From: Kribbella voronezhensis
Lineage (GTDB): Bacteria > Actinomycetota > Actinomycetes > Propionibacteriales > Kribbellaceae
Direction of reading: 5' to 3'
Length of the DNA: 64,000 bases
Assembly: GCF_004365175.1 (NCBI RefSeq)
Contig: NZ_SOCE01000001.1
Location: 2,839,154-2,903,153 of the forward strand
The position numbers and the translations under genes were made by a program. The notes beneath the pieces are model-generated. The model did not search any database. It saw only the letters and a list, made by a program, of their open reading frames with translations, and was not told where the DNA came from. Positions 24,485 to 32,574 of the stretch are shown here, piece by piece. Within the stretch, counting starts at the first letter, position 1, and each line of letters begins with the position of its first letter.

Positions 24485-24853
24485 GAGCGCGAGCCTATTC
24501 GTCAGGGGGCTGCGGCGATACGGGTTTCCAATTAGCCGCCGCCGCAGACCGCCGGCCTGTGCAATACGTCCCGAGCGGCTTTCCCAGTGATGACCACTAC
24601 CTGTGTCACCGGCATTCGGCCGCCGGTGTCGCCGCGGCCGCGCAGGCTATCGCACCGGCCGAGATGTTGCTTTCGGCAAGTTCGAAAGTTGCTGAATGCT
24701 CTCAGTTGACCACTCCTTGCGGCTGGTTCGGGTCGACTTTCTTCTGGAGATCGTGGTCTCCGGGGGGGCGATTGATTGCCTGGGGCATCAGAAGGTGCTG
24801 CGCCGCGGGGCAATGTCTGGACGGGCGGGGAGGCGTCGGTGCACTGTGGAAGG
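24485..24853. other. intergenic region without recognised gene
   Basis: The 369-bp stretch between two divergent genes has no convincing frame. CTTTCG/CGAAAG half-sites occur around 24668-24690. Nothing else stands out. Confidence 0.5.
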
Positions 24854-25738
24854 GTGGATCTGGATGCGGTGGCGGTGGAGCTGTACGGGCTTGCGCCGGA
24901 GGAGTTCACCGCTGCTCGTAATCAGTTGGCCAAGACGGTTGGTGGTCAGGCCGCTGCCGTGATCAGGGCGCTGCGGAGGCCTACTCTGGCGGCGTGGCTG
25001 GCCAACCTGCTGGTCCGGACCGATCCGGACGGCGTTGATGCCCTCACCGAATTGGGCGAAGAGCTGCGCGCTGCTCACCTGTCGGCCGACGGCGCCAGGC
25101 TGCGCTCTCTCACCCCGAAACGCCACGCGCTGGTCAAAGAGCTCGTGGCCTCCGCCAGAGCTGAGGCAAGCGCCCTCGGTCGGTCGATCACTCCCGCGGT
25201 CGTCGAGCGCCTTACCGAGACGCTTGATGCCGCGCTCATCGATCCCGGCGCCGCGCAGCTGCTTCGGACTGGCCAGCTGACCAGCGCGTTGCGGCATGTC
25301 GGGTTCGGTGTGGTCGACGAGTCGGGCGAACCGGCCAAGCTCGCGCCGATGAAACCTCGCACTGTCCGCAGCGCGCCGGCCAAGAAGGCGACCAAGGCGG
25401 CGCGGCCGCAGCAGTCTGGTGCTGAGCGAGCTCTGCAGCGGCGCCGGGAAGAGCTACAGAGCCACGCCGATGAGCTCGAGCAGGAGTATCTACAGGCCGA
25501 GAAGGAACGGGCCGAAGCCGAGTCGGTCCTCGACGCGCACCAGCATCACGCCGGCGATCTGCAGGCCACGATCGGCCGGCTGACCGAGGAACTCGACCAA
25601 GCCCGGCAACAACTGAAGGGCACGCAGCGCGAAACAGCACGGCTTGAACGGGCACTGGACCGGGCAACGCGGACCGCCGCGCTGGCACGACGACGGCGCG
25701 ACGCCCAACTGGAGCGGATCGCAACCTTCGACGCCTGA
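24854..25738 (+). CDS. conserved actinobacterial protein with C-terminal coiled coil
   Basis: The 294-aa protein has an N-terminal helical part (LYGLAPEEFTAARNQLAKTVGG, then LRRPTLAAWLANLLVR) resembling a family of uncharacterised actinobacterial proteins. A Lys/Ala-rich linker (SAPAKKATKAARPQQ) follows, then a long coiled coil from about 195 to the end, rich in Glu, Arg and Gln. The GTG at 24854 is chosen because it begins the conserved part and follows GGAAGG. The role is unknown; the coiled coil suggests self-assembly. Confidence 0.72.
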   Translation: MDLDAVAVELYGLAPEEFTAARNQLAKTVGGQAAAVIRALRRPTLAAWLANLLVRTDPDGVDALTELGEELRAAHLSADGARLRSLTPKRHALVKELVASARAEASALGRSITPAVVERLTETLDAALIDPGAAQLLRTGQLTSALRHVGFGVVDESGEPAKLAPMKPRTVRSAPAKKATKAARPQQSGAERALQRRREELQSHADELEQEYLQAEKERAEAESVLDAHQHHAGDLQATIGRLTEELDQARQQLKGTQRETARLERALDRATRTAALARRRRDAQLERIATFDA

Positions 25739-25856
25739 GCCCTGCCGCTGGACGAAGGGCGGCGCCTCCTCTCGAGGGCCTGGTGGGATCAGTGGTGACC
25801 CAGTCGTGTGGTTCGGTTTGGGGAGGAGAACTGGACTACACCAGAAAGGTTGTGCC

Positions 25857-26675
25857 GTGCGTAAGAGCAGCCGCCGCCTGTTCGCAGTACTGACCGGATT
25901 GCTTTTGCTGACGCCGACGGTTGCCGTCGCGGCGCCGGCTCGGGAGGTCAGTACGTTGTCTGTGTTGACGTACAACATTCATCACGCCGCCGGGGTGGAC
26001 GGGGTGGTGAATCTTGAGCGGATTGCTGGGGTGATCAGTCAGTCGGGGGCTGATGTGGTGGGGCTGCAGGAAGTGGATGTTCACTTTGATGCGCGGAGCA
26101 ATTGGGTGGATCAGGCTGCCTGGCTGGCTGATCGGCTGGGGATGGAATACCGGTTCGCGGCGAATCTTGATCAGCCGCCGGTGAATGAGGGTGAGCCGCG
26201 CAGGCAGTACGGGACGGCGATTCTCTCGAAGTACCCGATCAAGGATTTCAGCAACACCTTGCTGCCCTTGTACGCCGGTAGCGAGCAGCGCGGGTTGGCT
26301 GTGGCGACCCTGGACGTGGGCGGGCGAGATGTGCGGTTCGCCAATACCCATCTTTCCAAGCTCACCTCGGCGGAGCGGGTCGAGCAGGCGCAGAAGATCG
26401 TTCAGCTGTTGTCGGGGTCCACTGCGCCGACGTTGCTTGTCGGCGACCTGAACGGCGTACCGACGTCGCCGGAGATCAAGACGCTGACCGCGGTTTGGGC
26501 CGACACCTGGGCCGAGGTCGGTTTCGGGCTGGGCTTCACCAATCCGTCGCTGCTCCCGACCTCCCGGATCGACTTCACATTGCACTCTTCGGCTTTGAAG
26601 GCGAAGACCGCCAAGACCCCCAGCACGCTCGCCTCCGACCACCTTCCCTTGGCGACCACCTTCGAACTCAGCTGA
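25857..26675 (+). CDS. secreted endonuclease/exonuclease/phosphatase-family protein
   Basis: The 272-aa protein has a signal peptide (basic RKSSRRLF, hydrophobic VLTGLLLLTPTVAVAAPA). An EEP domain follows: LTYNIHHAAG, VVGLQEVDV (the metal-binding Glu), FANTHLS, LLVGDLNGVP and the terminal SDHLPLATT with the catalytic His. The superfamily includes DNases, sphingomyelinases and phosphodiesterases; the substrate is open. The start is the GTG at 25857 after AAAGG. It converges with the MFS gene, overlapping by 8 bp. Confidence 0.88.
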   Translation: MRKSSRRLFAVLTGLLLLTPTVAVAAPAREVSTLSVLTYNIHHAAGVDGVVNLERIAGVISQSGADVVGLQEVDVHFDARSNWVDQAAWLADRLGMEYRFAANLDQPPVNEGEPRRQYGTAILSKYPIKDFSNTLLPLYAGSEQRGLAVATLDVGGRDVRFANTHLSKLTSAERVEQAQKIVQLLSGSTAPTLLVGDLNGVPTSPEIKTLTAVWADTWAEVGFGLGFTNPSLLPTSRIDFTLHSSALKAKTAKTPSTLASDHLPLATTFELS

Positions 26676-27996
26676 CCGACGCAACCGTCGTTGGGGGTAG
26701 GGCGAAGTAGGCGTAGATGCCGGCGCAGAGGATCAGGGCTGCTGAGGTGAGGAAGATCGTGTCGATTCGGCCGAGGTGGAGGCCGAGGACGGTGGCATGG
26801 AAATCGCGGAGGGTAGTGCTGGCCAAGGAGCCGGCCACCACCACCGAGATCATTGACGCTGCCGTGACGATCGGGCTGAGGACGCCCATCATGCGGCCGG
26901 TGAATTCCTTGGGAGTCACCGCCAGCAACTGTGGGCTGATGCCGGCATTCATGACTGCTACAGGAATGGCCATCACGAACATGAGGGCCACTGCGACGGA
27001 GTAGTGAGTCTGGCGGGAGAGGGCTGCGATTCCGGCGCCGCCGAAGATCAGGCCGAGCCAGGTGACGTTGCGGGCATGGAGGAGTCTGGTCAGACGGCCT
27101 GAGATCAAGGAGCCCGAGACCGCTCCCGCGCCGTACGCCATCCAAAGGATGCCGAGGAGGCCGGCGCTGACGTGCAGGTTGTCGGTGACGAAGAAGACCA
27201 TCAGGGCGGTGAGTGCGCCGGTGCCCAGCGACGAGATGACCATGACCGCGAGCAGAGCGATGAGGAAGCGGTTGCGGGCGAACATCTTGATGCCGTCGGC
27301 GAACTGCGTGCGCCACGGCGTCCGATCGGCGGCCGAGACGTCGGTCCGGGTGGCGTCGGCGGCCGGGAAGCGGACCGAGCGGATGGCGAGGTAGGAGACG
27401 ACGTACGAGGCGCAGTTGATGAACATCGCCCATTTGATGCCCAGGGCAAACAAGAGCGGCGCGGCGATCGGCGGGCCGAGGATGACGGCGGTCGCGGCGG
27501 TCGCCTGACCGAGCCCGAACGCCTTGGCCCGATCAGCCTCGCCCTCGACGATCTCGCCGATGGTGGCGAACCGTGCCGGGTTGAAGAACTGCCCGGCGGA
27601 GTTGACGACGAGGACCACGGCGTACAGCAGAATCAGCCAGACACCGACCGGGAGGGTGGAGGTCGGCAGAAGGGTGATCAACGCGAGGGTGCCGACGACG
27701 AGGCCGCGGATCACTTCCGAACGGAGCAGCGTACGGCGAAGGCTCCAGCGATCCACGAAGACACCGGCCATCGGTCCGACCACCATCGTCGCGAGGAACG
27801 CGCACAGCATCAACCCGCTGACGGCAGCCGGGGCCCAGTGGCTGTGGGCCAGCAGTTCGGTAGCGATCCAGAGAGTCAGCGTTGTGTCGAAGACGTAGTC
27901 GCCGATCGACGAAACCGCCTGCCCATACCAAAGCCGAGCAAAGTCCCGATTAACCAGAAACCTCGAAACCCGTACGCCGGTTACCTCCTCCGCCAT
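26668..27996 (-). CDS. MFS transporter (drug-efflux-like, MFS_3)
   Basis: The 442-aa protein has about 12 membrane helices in two halves joined by a cytoplasmic loop near 200-225. Signatures include NRDFARLWYGQAVSSIGDYVF at the start and the helix 2-3 loop GVFVDRWSLRRTLLRSE. This class is usually annotated as multidrug or macrolide-type efflux; the substrate cannot be read. It stands alone, ending in a short overlap with the secreted phosphodiesterase gene. Confidence 0.88.
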   Translation of the reverse strand: MAEEVTGVRVSRFLVNRDFARLWYGQAVSSIGDYVFDTTLTLWIATELLAHSHWAPAAVSGLMLCAFLATMVVGPMAGVFVDRWSLRRTLLRSEVIRGLVVGTLALITLLPTSTLPVGVWLILLYAVVLVVNSAGQFFNPARFATIGEIVEGEADRAKAFGLGQATAATAVILGPPIAAPLLFALGIKWAMFINCASYVVSYLAIRSVRFPAADATRTDVSAADRTPWRTQFADGIKMFARNRFLIALLAVMVISSLGTGALTALMVFFVTDNLHVSAGLLGILWMAYGAGAVSGSLISGRLTRLLHARNVTWLGLIFGGAGIAALSRQTHYSVAVALMFVMAIPVAVMNAGISPQLLAVTPKEFTGRMMGVLSPIVTAASMISVVVAGSLASTTLRDFHATVLGLHLGRIDTIFLTSAALILCAGIYAYFALPPTTVASVS

Positions 27997-28344
27997 GGAC
28001 CCCCGCCTCCTCGGATCAGAACCGCCGCGTGACTCAAACTTTGTAGATCAACCACCGGTGGAAAGCCGCCGTAATTGTCGACTGCGGTCGGCGGTTTGTA
28101 CAGAGCGTCCGCCACGGCAAAAGCTGCAATTGAGTTGGCGGCGGTTGCCTCGTCGAACCAGGCGGCGGCTCGACTCACGGACGGTAGGAAGCTAGCCGCA
28201 GGTGACCGCGAGCCGCGACGGAGGAGCGGCGGATGGGGGTGGGTGGGTCGAGCGCCGGCGTAGGAGGGGCGATGCGGGGCACTTTCCCGGTGTACTTGAA
28301 GTGTTCAACCCGCGGGCGAAAGTTCGGTGTGCTACGACTGGCTG
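27997..28344. other. intergenic region with repeat copy D
   Basis: About 350 bp between the divergent MFS and CDF genes has no coding frame. It holds repeat copy D and, at about 28283-28300, a GTACTTGAAGTG stretch near the likely CDF promoter. Confidence 0.5.
28203..28278 (+). repeat. dispersed G-rich repeat, copy D
   Basis: The unit reads GACCGCGAGCCGCGACGGAG, GAGCGGCGG, a G-run core (GGGGGTGGGTGGGTCGAG) and CGCCGGCGTAGGAGGGGCG. It agrees with copies A-C over about 75 bp. Confidence 0.7.
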
Positions 28345-29355
28345 ATGGTGTCTGAGCGGGATGGTGAGCGGGTGGTGCCGCCGGGGGATGGGCGGCATGA
28401 GTTGTTGAAGGAGGTGCCGGGGGCGCAAGGGGGTGGTGGGTCGGAGAGTTTGACGACTGTTTTGGTCGCGTTCTTGGCCAATGTATTGATTGCGGTGGCG
28501 AAGTCGGTGGCGGCCTTTATGACTGGGTCGGCCTCGATTTTGGCCGAGGCGGCGCACTCCTGGGCTGATGCGGGCAACGAAGTGTTTCTCCTGATCGCTA
28601 ACCGGCGGGCGCACAAGCCGTCCGACGAGTTGCATCCGCTTGGGCATGGGCGGGAGGCGTATGTCTGGTCGTTGTTCGCCGCGCTCGGGTTGTTCGTGGC
28701 CGGCGCGGCGGTGTCCATCACGCATGGGGTCCAGGAGTTGATCACGCCCGAGCCGGCGGGGCATTTCGTTGTCGGGTACGTCGTACTGGGTGTCTCCTTC
28801 GTGCTGGAAGGGATCTCGTTCCTGCAGTCGGCGAGGCAGGCCAGGGCGGAGGCGCAGACGCTGCAGCGGGATTTGATCGAGCATGTGCTGGCCACGTCGG
28901 ATCCGACGCTGAGGGCCGTGTTCGTGGAAGATGCGGCCGCGCTGTCCGGCCTGATCATTGCGGCGATCGGCCTCATCGCGCACGAGGTGACCGGGTCTTC
29001 GATCCCGGATGCGATCGGGTCGATCCTGGTCGGCGTACTGCTTGCGTACGTCGCGCTTCTGCTGATCAACCGCAATCGGCGGTTCCTCGTCGGGCAGGAG
29101 GCCGATCCGCGGGTTCGCGAGGCAGCCCTGCAGGCGCTGCTCGCTGCTCCGGAAGTTGCCCGGGTCACCTATCTTCGGCTCGAGATCGTCGGCCCGCGGA
29201 TGATTTCGGTCATCGGCGACGTCGACCTGGCCGGTGACGACACCGAATCGCATGTGGCGGTGCGGCTGCGAGCCCTCGAAGCCCGGATCAGCGCGTCCCC
29301 GGCGGTTGCGGGCGCAGTACTGAGCCTCTCGGCACCGGACGAACCGTCACTCTGA
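28345..29355 (+). CDS. cation diffusion facilitator (CDF) family transporter
   Basis: The 336-aa protein has six membrane helices and the CDF metal-site signatures: SASILAEAAHSWADAGNEVFL (HxxxD in helix 2) and VEDAAALSGLIIAAIG in helix 5. A cytoplasmic C-terminal domain follows. CDF proteins export Zn, Co, Mn or similar divalent metals against protons. The ATG at 28345 is preferred; a GTG at 28327 is in frame. No metal regulator is adjacent. Confidence 0.85.
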   Translation: MVSERDGERVVPPGDGRHELLKEVPGAQGGGGSESLTTVLVAFLANVLIAVAKSVAAFMTGSASILAEAAHSWADAGNEVFLLIANRRAHKPSDELHPLGHGREAYVWSLFAALGLFVAGAAVSITHGVQELITPEPAGHFVVGYVVLGVSFVLEGISFLQSARQARAEAQTLQRDLIEHVLATSDPTLRAVFVEDAAALSGLIIAAIGLIAHEVTGSSIPDAIGSILVGVLLAYVALLLINRNRRFLVGQEADPRVREAALQALLAAPEVARVTYLRLEIVGPRMISVIGDVDLAGDDTESHVAVRLRALEARISASPAVAGAVLSLSAPDEPSL

Positions 29356-29472
29356 CGACGACGCTGCGAAGCCGCTGACTGGCACGCAGTGACAGGGGTT
29401 TCGGAGCCTGGACGGTCCGCAAATACAGGCCTAGCGTCGAAAGGAAGGGGCACGGTCAGGGGAGGAAACGTC

Positions 29473-30426
29473 ATGCGGAAGGTCACGAGGCTGCTGGTCG
29501 CTGTGCCGGCCATGGTGATGATGCTCGGGATGGGCGCGCCGCCGTCGGTGCGGTCCATACCGCTGCCGAACGATTTCTCGCCGGAAGGCATCGCGGCGGG
29601 GGCAGGATCGACCTTGTACGTCGGGTCGCTGGTCGACGGGGACATCTATCGCACCGATCTGCGCGGACGCCACGGCAAGGTCTTCGTCGACGCGCCGGCC
29701 GGGCGGACGGCGCTCGGGATGAAGTACGACAACGCCCATCACCGGCTCTGGGTGGCGGGCGGGCCGACCGGTCACGCGTACGTCTACGACACCCGGACCG
29801 GAAGGTCGATCGCGGACCTCAGTCTCGGTACCGCCGGTGCATCGTTGATCAACGACGTGGTGATCACCAGGCACGCCGCGTACTTCACCGATTCCTTCAA
29901 TCCCGTGCTGTACAAGGTGCCGATCGGGTACCACGGCTGGATCGGCCGACCGCACAAGATCACGCTGAGCGGGCCGGCGGCAACGATCGTCGCGGGCGGC
30001 TTCAACCTGAACGGGATCGCCGCACCCGACGACCACACGCTGATCGCCGACCACTCCGCTCTGGGCACCCTGGTCGCGATCAATCCGCGCACCGGCTCCA
30101 GCCACAGCATCCAGGTGACCGGCGGCACGCTGACCCCCGGATCACCCGACGGCATCCTGCTGCACGGCCGATCGCTGTACGTCGTCGAGAACTTCGCCGA
30201 GCGACTGGTCACGCTCAAACTCGGTCACGAGCTCCGTACTGCGCGGATCACCTCGGTGGTCACCGACGCGGACGTCCACGGCGCCTTCCAGATCCCGACC
30301 GCGGTCGCCGAGCAGAACGGCCGGCTGGCGGTGGTCAACGCCCGCTTCGACGTCGGCCTCCCGCCGCCGCTGGGCACCGGCGTACCACCTGGCACCGAGT
30401 ACAACCTCGTTGTCCTCAAGCGATAA
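29473..30426 (+). CDS. secreted SMP-30/NHL-type beta-propeller protein
   Basis: The 317-aa product begins with a signal peptide (MRKVTRLLVAVPAMVMMLGMG). It then has repeated propeller blades: FSPEGIAAGAGSTLYVGSL, ALGMKYDNAHHRLWVAGGP, FNLNGIAAPDDHTLIADHS and GILLHGRSLYVVENF. The pattern resembles gluconolactonase/SMP-30 and NHL proteins; whether it is an enzyme is unclear. The ATG follows GGGAGG at good spacing. TAGCGT lies about 40 bp upstream as a likely -10. Confidence 0.8.
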   Translation: MRKVTRLLVAVPAMVMMLGMGAPPSVRSIPLPNDFSPEGIAAGAGSTLYVGSLVDGDIYRTDLRGRHGKVFVDAPAGRTALGMKYDNAHHRLWVAGGPTGHAYVYDTRTGRSIADLSLGTAGASLINDVVITRHAAYFTDSFNPVLYKVPIGYHGWIGRPHKITLSGPAATIVAGGFNLNGIAAPDDHTLIADHSALGTLVAINPRTGSSHSIQVTGGTLTPGSPDGILLHGRSLYVVENFAERLVTLKLGHELRTARITSVVTDADVHGAFQIPTAVAEQNGRLAVVNARFDVGLPPPLGTGVPPGTEYNLVVLKR

Positions 30427-30431
30427 CGACG

Positions 30432-31421
30432 TCAGCGGGCCTCGAGGACGGACATCCGGGCCGAGGTGTGGATGACCCGGGACAACTCGAGGTCCGCGGC
30501 GGCGAAGAGCGCGGCGTACTGCGCTTCGGTGCGCTCGCGGCCGCCGGGAAGGGTCAGCATGTTGAGGTCGGAGAACGCGGCTTCGGCCTCATGCCCGGGC
30601 AGACCGAGGAGGCCCTCGACGACCAGGACGACGCCGCCAGGCGCGAGGGATCGACGGCAGGTCCGCAGGATCGACACGCATTCCTCGTCGGGCCAGTCGT
30701 GCAGGATCGACTTGAGGAGATAGGCATCGGCGACCGGCACGGATTCGAAGAAGTTGCCGCTGGCAAAGGACCAGCGGTCCTCGACGGACGGTGACGCACC
30801 GGGCGGCGGCTTGTGGCCGACGACATGCTCCTGATCGAAGACGACCCCGGTCACCTGCGGATACCTGTCCAGTACTGCGGCCAGCAGCACGCCCAGTCCC
30901 CCGCCCACATCGACGACGGTCTTCACCTCACTGAAGTCGTAGGCCTCCGCGACCGCACCGGCGACCACTGAACTGAGCGCCGCCATGTTGTCGTTGAAGA
31001 TCTCGTTGAATTCGGGATGCTCGACCCGATGCTCCCAGACATCCACCCCGTGTAAGGCCTTGAACGCGTTCTCGCCAGTGCGGATGCTGTGCGCGAGGTT
31101 CCCCCAAGCCGCCCAGAGAGCCGGATCCTGCATCATCCTCGCCAACGGACGCAGACTGCCCGGTACGCCGGTACGCAGACTCTCCCCCATCGGCGTATTC
31201 GCATACGCGCCGTCTTCCTCCGCATACACCCCCACGGCACACAGCACCCTCAGCAACCGCAGCAGCGAGTCCTCGTCGGCACTCGCCTCGGCCGCCAGTT
31301 CGGCGACCGTTCGCGGCCCATCGGCCAGCCGGTCGGAGATCGCCAACTCGGCGGCCACGCTCAGCGCGGCCGACAGCCGGAACCCAGTGATCATCGCTTG
31401 AAGTTCTTCTCGTCCCCCCAT
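30432..31421 (-). CDS. SAM-dependent O-methyltransferase (plant-type, PF00891 class)
   Basis: The 329-aa protein has an N-terminal dimerisation domain (LSVAAELAISDRLADGPRTVAELAAE, DSLLRLLRVLCAVGVY). The catalytic domain has VVDVGGGLGVLLAAVLDRYP (SAM binding), VVFDQEHVV, AYLLKSILHDWPDEECVSIL (the catalytic His region) and VLVVEGLL. These enzymes methylate hydroxyls on aromatic or polyketide products, but no biosynthetic cluster is nearby. ATG 31421 is chosen; ATG 31433 is also possible. It converges with the propeller gene 5 bp away. Confidence 0.87.
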   Translation of the reverse strand: MGGREELQAMITGFRLSAALSVAAELAISDRLADGPRTVAELAAEASADEDSLLRLLRVLCAVGVYAEEDGAYANTPMGESLRTGVPGSLRPLARMMQDPALWAAWGNLAHSIRTGENAFKALHGVDVWEHRVEHPEFNEIFNDNMAALSSVVAGAVAEAYDFSEVKTVVDVGGGLGVLLAAVLDRYPQVTGVVFDQEHVVGHKPPPGASPSVEDRWSFASGNFFESVPVADAYLLKSILHDWPDEECVSILRTCRRSLAPGGVVLVVEGLLGLPGHEAEAAFSDLNMLTLPGGRERTEAQYAALFAAADLELSRVIHTSARMSVLEAR

Positions 31422-31507
31422 GCGCCAGATCATCCGCCACCAGACCCTCAAACACCAGAGCGGAACTGCTGCACCCATCCTGATCCGGTCGCGGGCATGA
31501 TGGTGGG

Positions 31508-32008
31508 GTGAGTGACGACCTGACACCGGAACTGGCGGCGACGATCGCGGACGCGTTCGCCCGCCGGGACCGGCAGAACATGCAGCCGACCATCGACTTC
31601 TTCGAGGACCTGCTGACGAAGCATCCGGGCAATCCCTCCGTGCTGTACGAGGTGGGCGGGTCGTACGACACGGACGGGCAGGAAGAGAAGGCGATCGGCT
31701 ACTACGAGCAGGCGCTGCCCGGGTTGAGCGGTGACACGAGGCGGCGTTGCCTGTTGCAGTACGGGAGCACACTGCGCAACCTGGGCCGCCTCGACGAGTC
31801 ACTCGCGGTGTTTGTTGCCGCGTGCAAGGAGTTCCCCGAGTCGGACTCGCTCCGGGTCTTCAAGGCACTGACCCTGCACGCGGCGGGACGGGAGAGCAAG
31901 GCACTGGCGACGATGCTCCTGCTCGTCGCCGACCGGCTCGAAACTCCCGAGATCAAGCGCTACGAGGCCGCCATCCGCGGCAACGCCGACTACCTCGGCA
32001 ATCTCTAG
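31508..32008 (+). CDS. tetratricopeptide-repeat protein
   Basis: The 166-aa protein is entirely helical, with TPR-like units such as NPSVLYEVGGSYDTDGQEEKA, LLQYGSTLRNLGRLDESLAVF and SLRVFKALTLHAAGRESKAL. TPRs mediate protein contacts; no partner is evident. The start is GTG 31508 with CATGAT 6 bp upstream (leaderless). The rhodanese gene converges 9 bp after its stop. Confidence 0.82.
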   Translation: MSDDLTPELAATIADAFARRDRQNMQPTIDFFEDLLTKHPGNPSVLYEVGGSYDTDGQEEKAIGYYEQALPGLSGDTRRRCLLQYGSTLRNLGRLDESLAVFVAACKEFPESDSLRVFKALTLHAAGRESKALATMLLLVADRLETPEIKRYEAAIRGNADYLGNL

Positions 32009-32017
32009 CCGGAGAGG

Positions 32018-32473
32018 TCAGCAGGCGCAGGCGATCCCTAGTGGGGCAGTCAAGGGGTCGGTCGCGCGGCGGTCGATGCCGGCCGCGGTTTCGACCGGGA
32101 GCCCTTCGCGCGTCCAGTACTCGAAGCCACCGATCATCTCCTTGGCCGGGTAGCCGAGTTTGGCGAATTCCAGAGCCCCCTTGGTCCCGCCGTTGCAGCC
32201 CGGGCCCCAGCAATAGGTGACGACCGAAGAACCAGCCGGTACTACGGAAGCCGCGCGGGCCGCGATCTCGGCCGTCGGCAGGTGGATCGCGCCGGGCACG
32301 TGCCCTTGGTCCCAGCTCGCCTGGCTCCGGGTGTCGATCAGCACCCAGCCGGTGACGCCGGCGCCGATGTCGGCGGCAACGTCCGAGGGGTCGGTCTCGT
32401 ACGACAAGCGGGCGGCGAAGTGCGCGATCGCAGCCTCCTGGGCGGCGGGCAGAGTACTCAGCACCGATGACAT
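32018..32473 (-). CDS. rhodanese-like sulfurtransferase
   Basis: The 151-aa single-domain rhodanese has WVLIDTRSQASWDQGHVPGAIHLP and the active-site loop VVTYCWGPGCNGGTKGA, in which the first Cys is the expected persulfide carrier. The second Cys could form a disulfide, giving redox control. Single-domain rhodaneses move sulfane sulfur in the cytoplasm. It lies just downstream of the NhaA-thioredoxin fusion on the same strand, about 100 bp away, so a shared transcript is possible. Confidence 0.87.
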   Translation of the reverse strand: MSSVLSTLPAAQEAAIAHFAARLSYETDPSDVAADIGAGVTGWVLIDTRSQASWDQGHVPGAIHLPTAEIAARAASVVPAGSSVVTYCWGPGCNGGTKGALEFAKLGYPAKEMIGGFEYWTREGLPVETAAGIDRRATDPLTAPLGIACAC

Positions 32474-32574
32474 CGCAGAACTCCTTCTCGTTCAGGAGCC
32501 TCCAGCGTCGGGCACGCACACCACCACCGAAAGTGGCAGAAAAGACCACCTACTACAAAATACTGCCAGGCACT

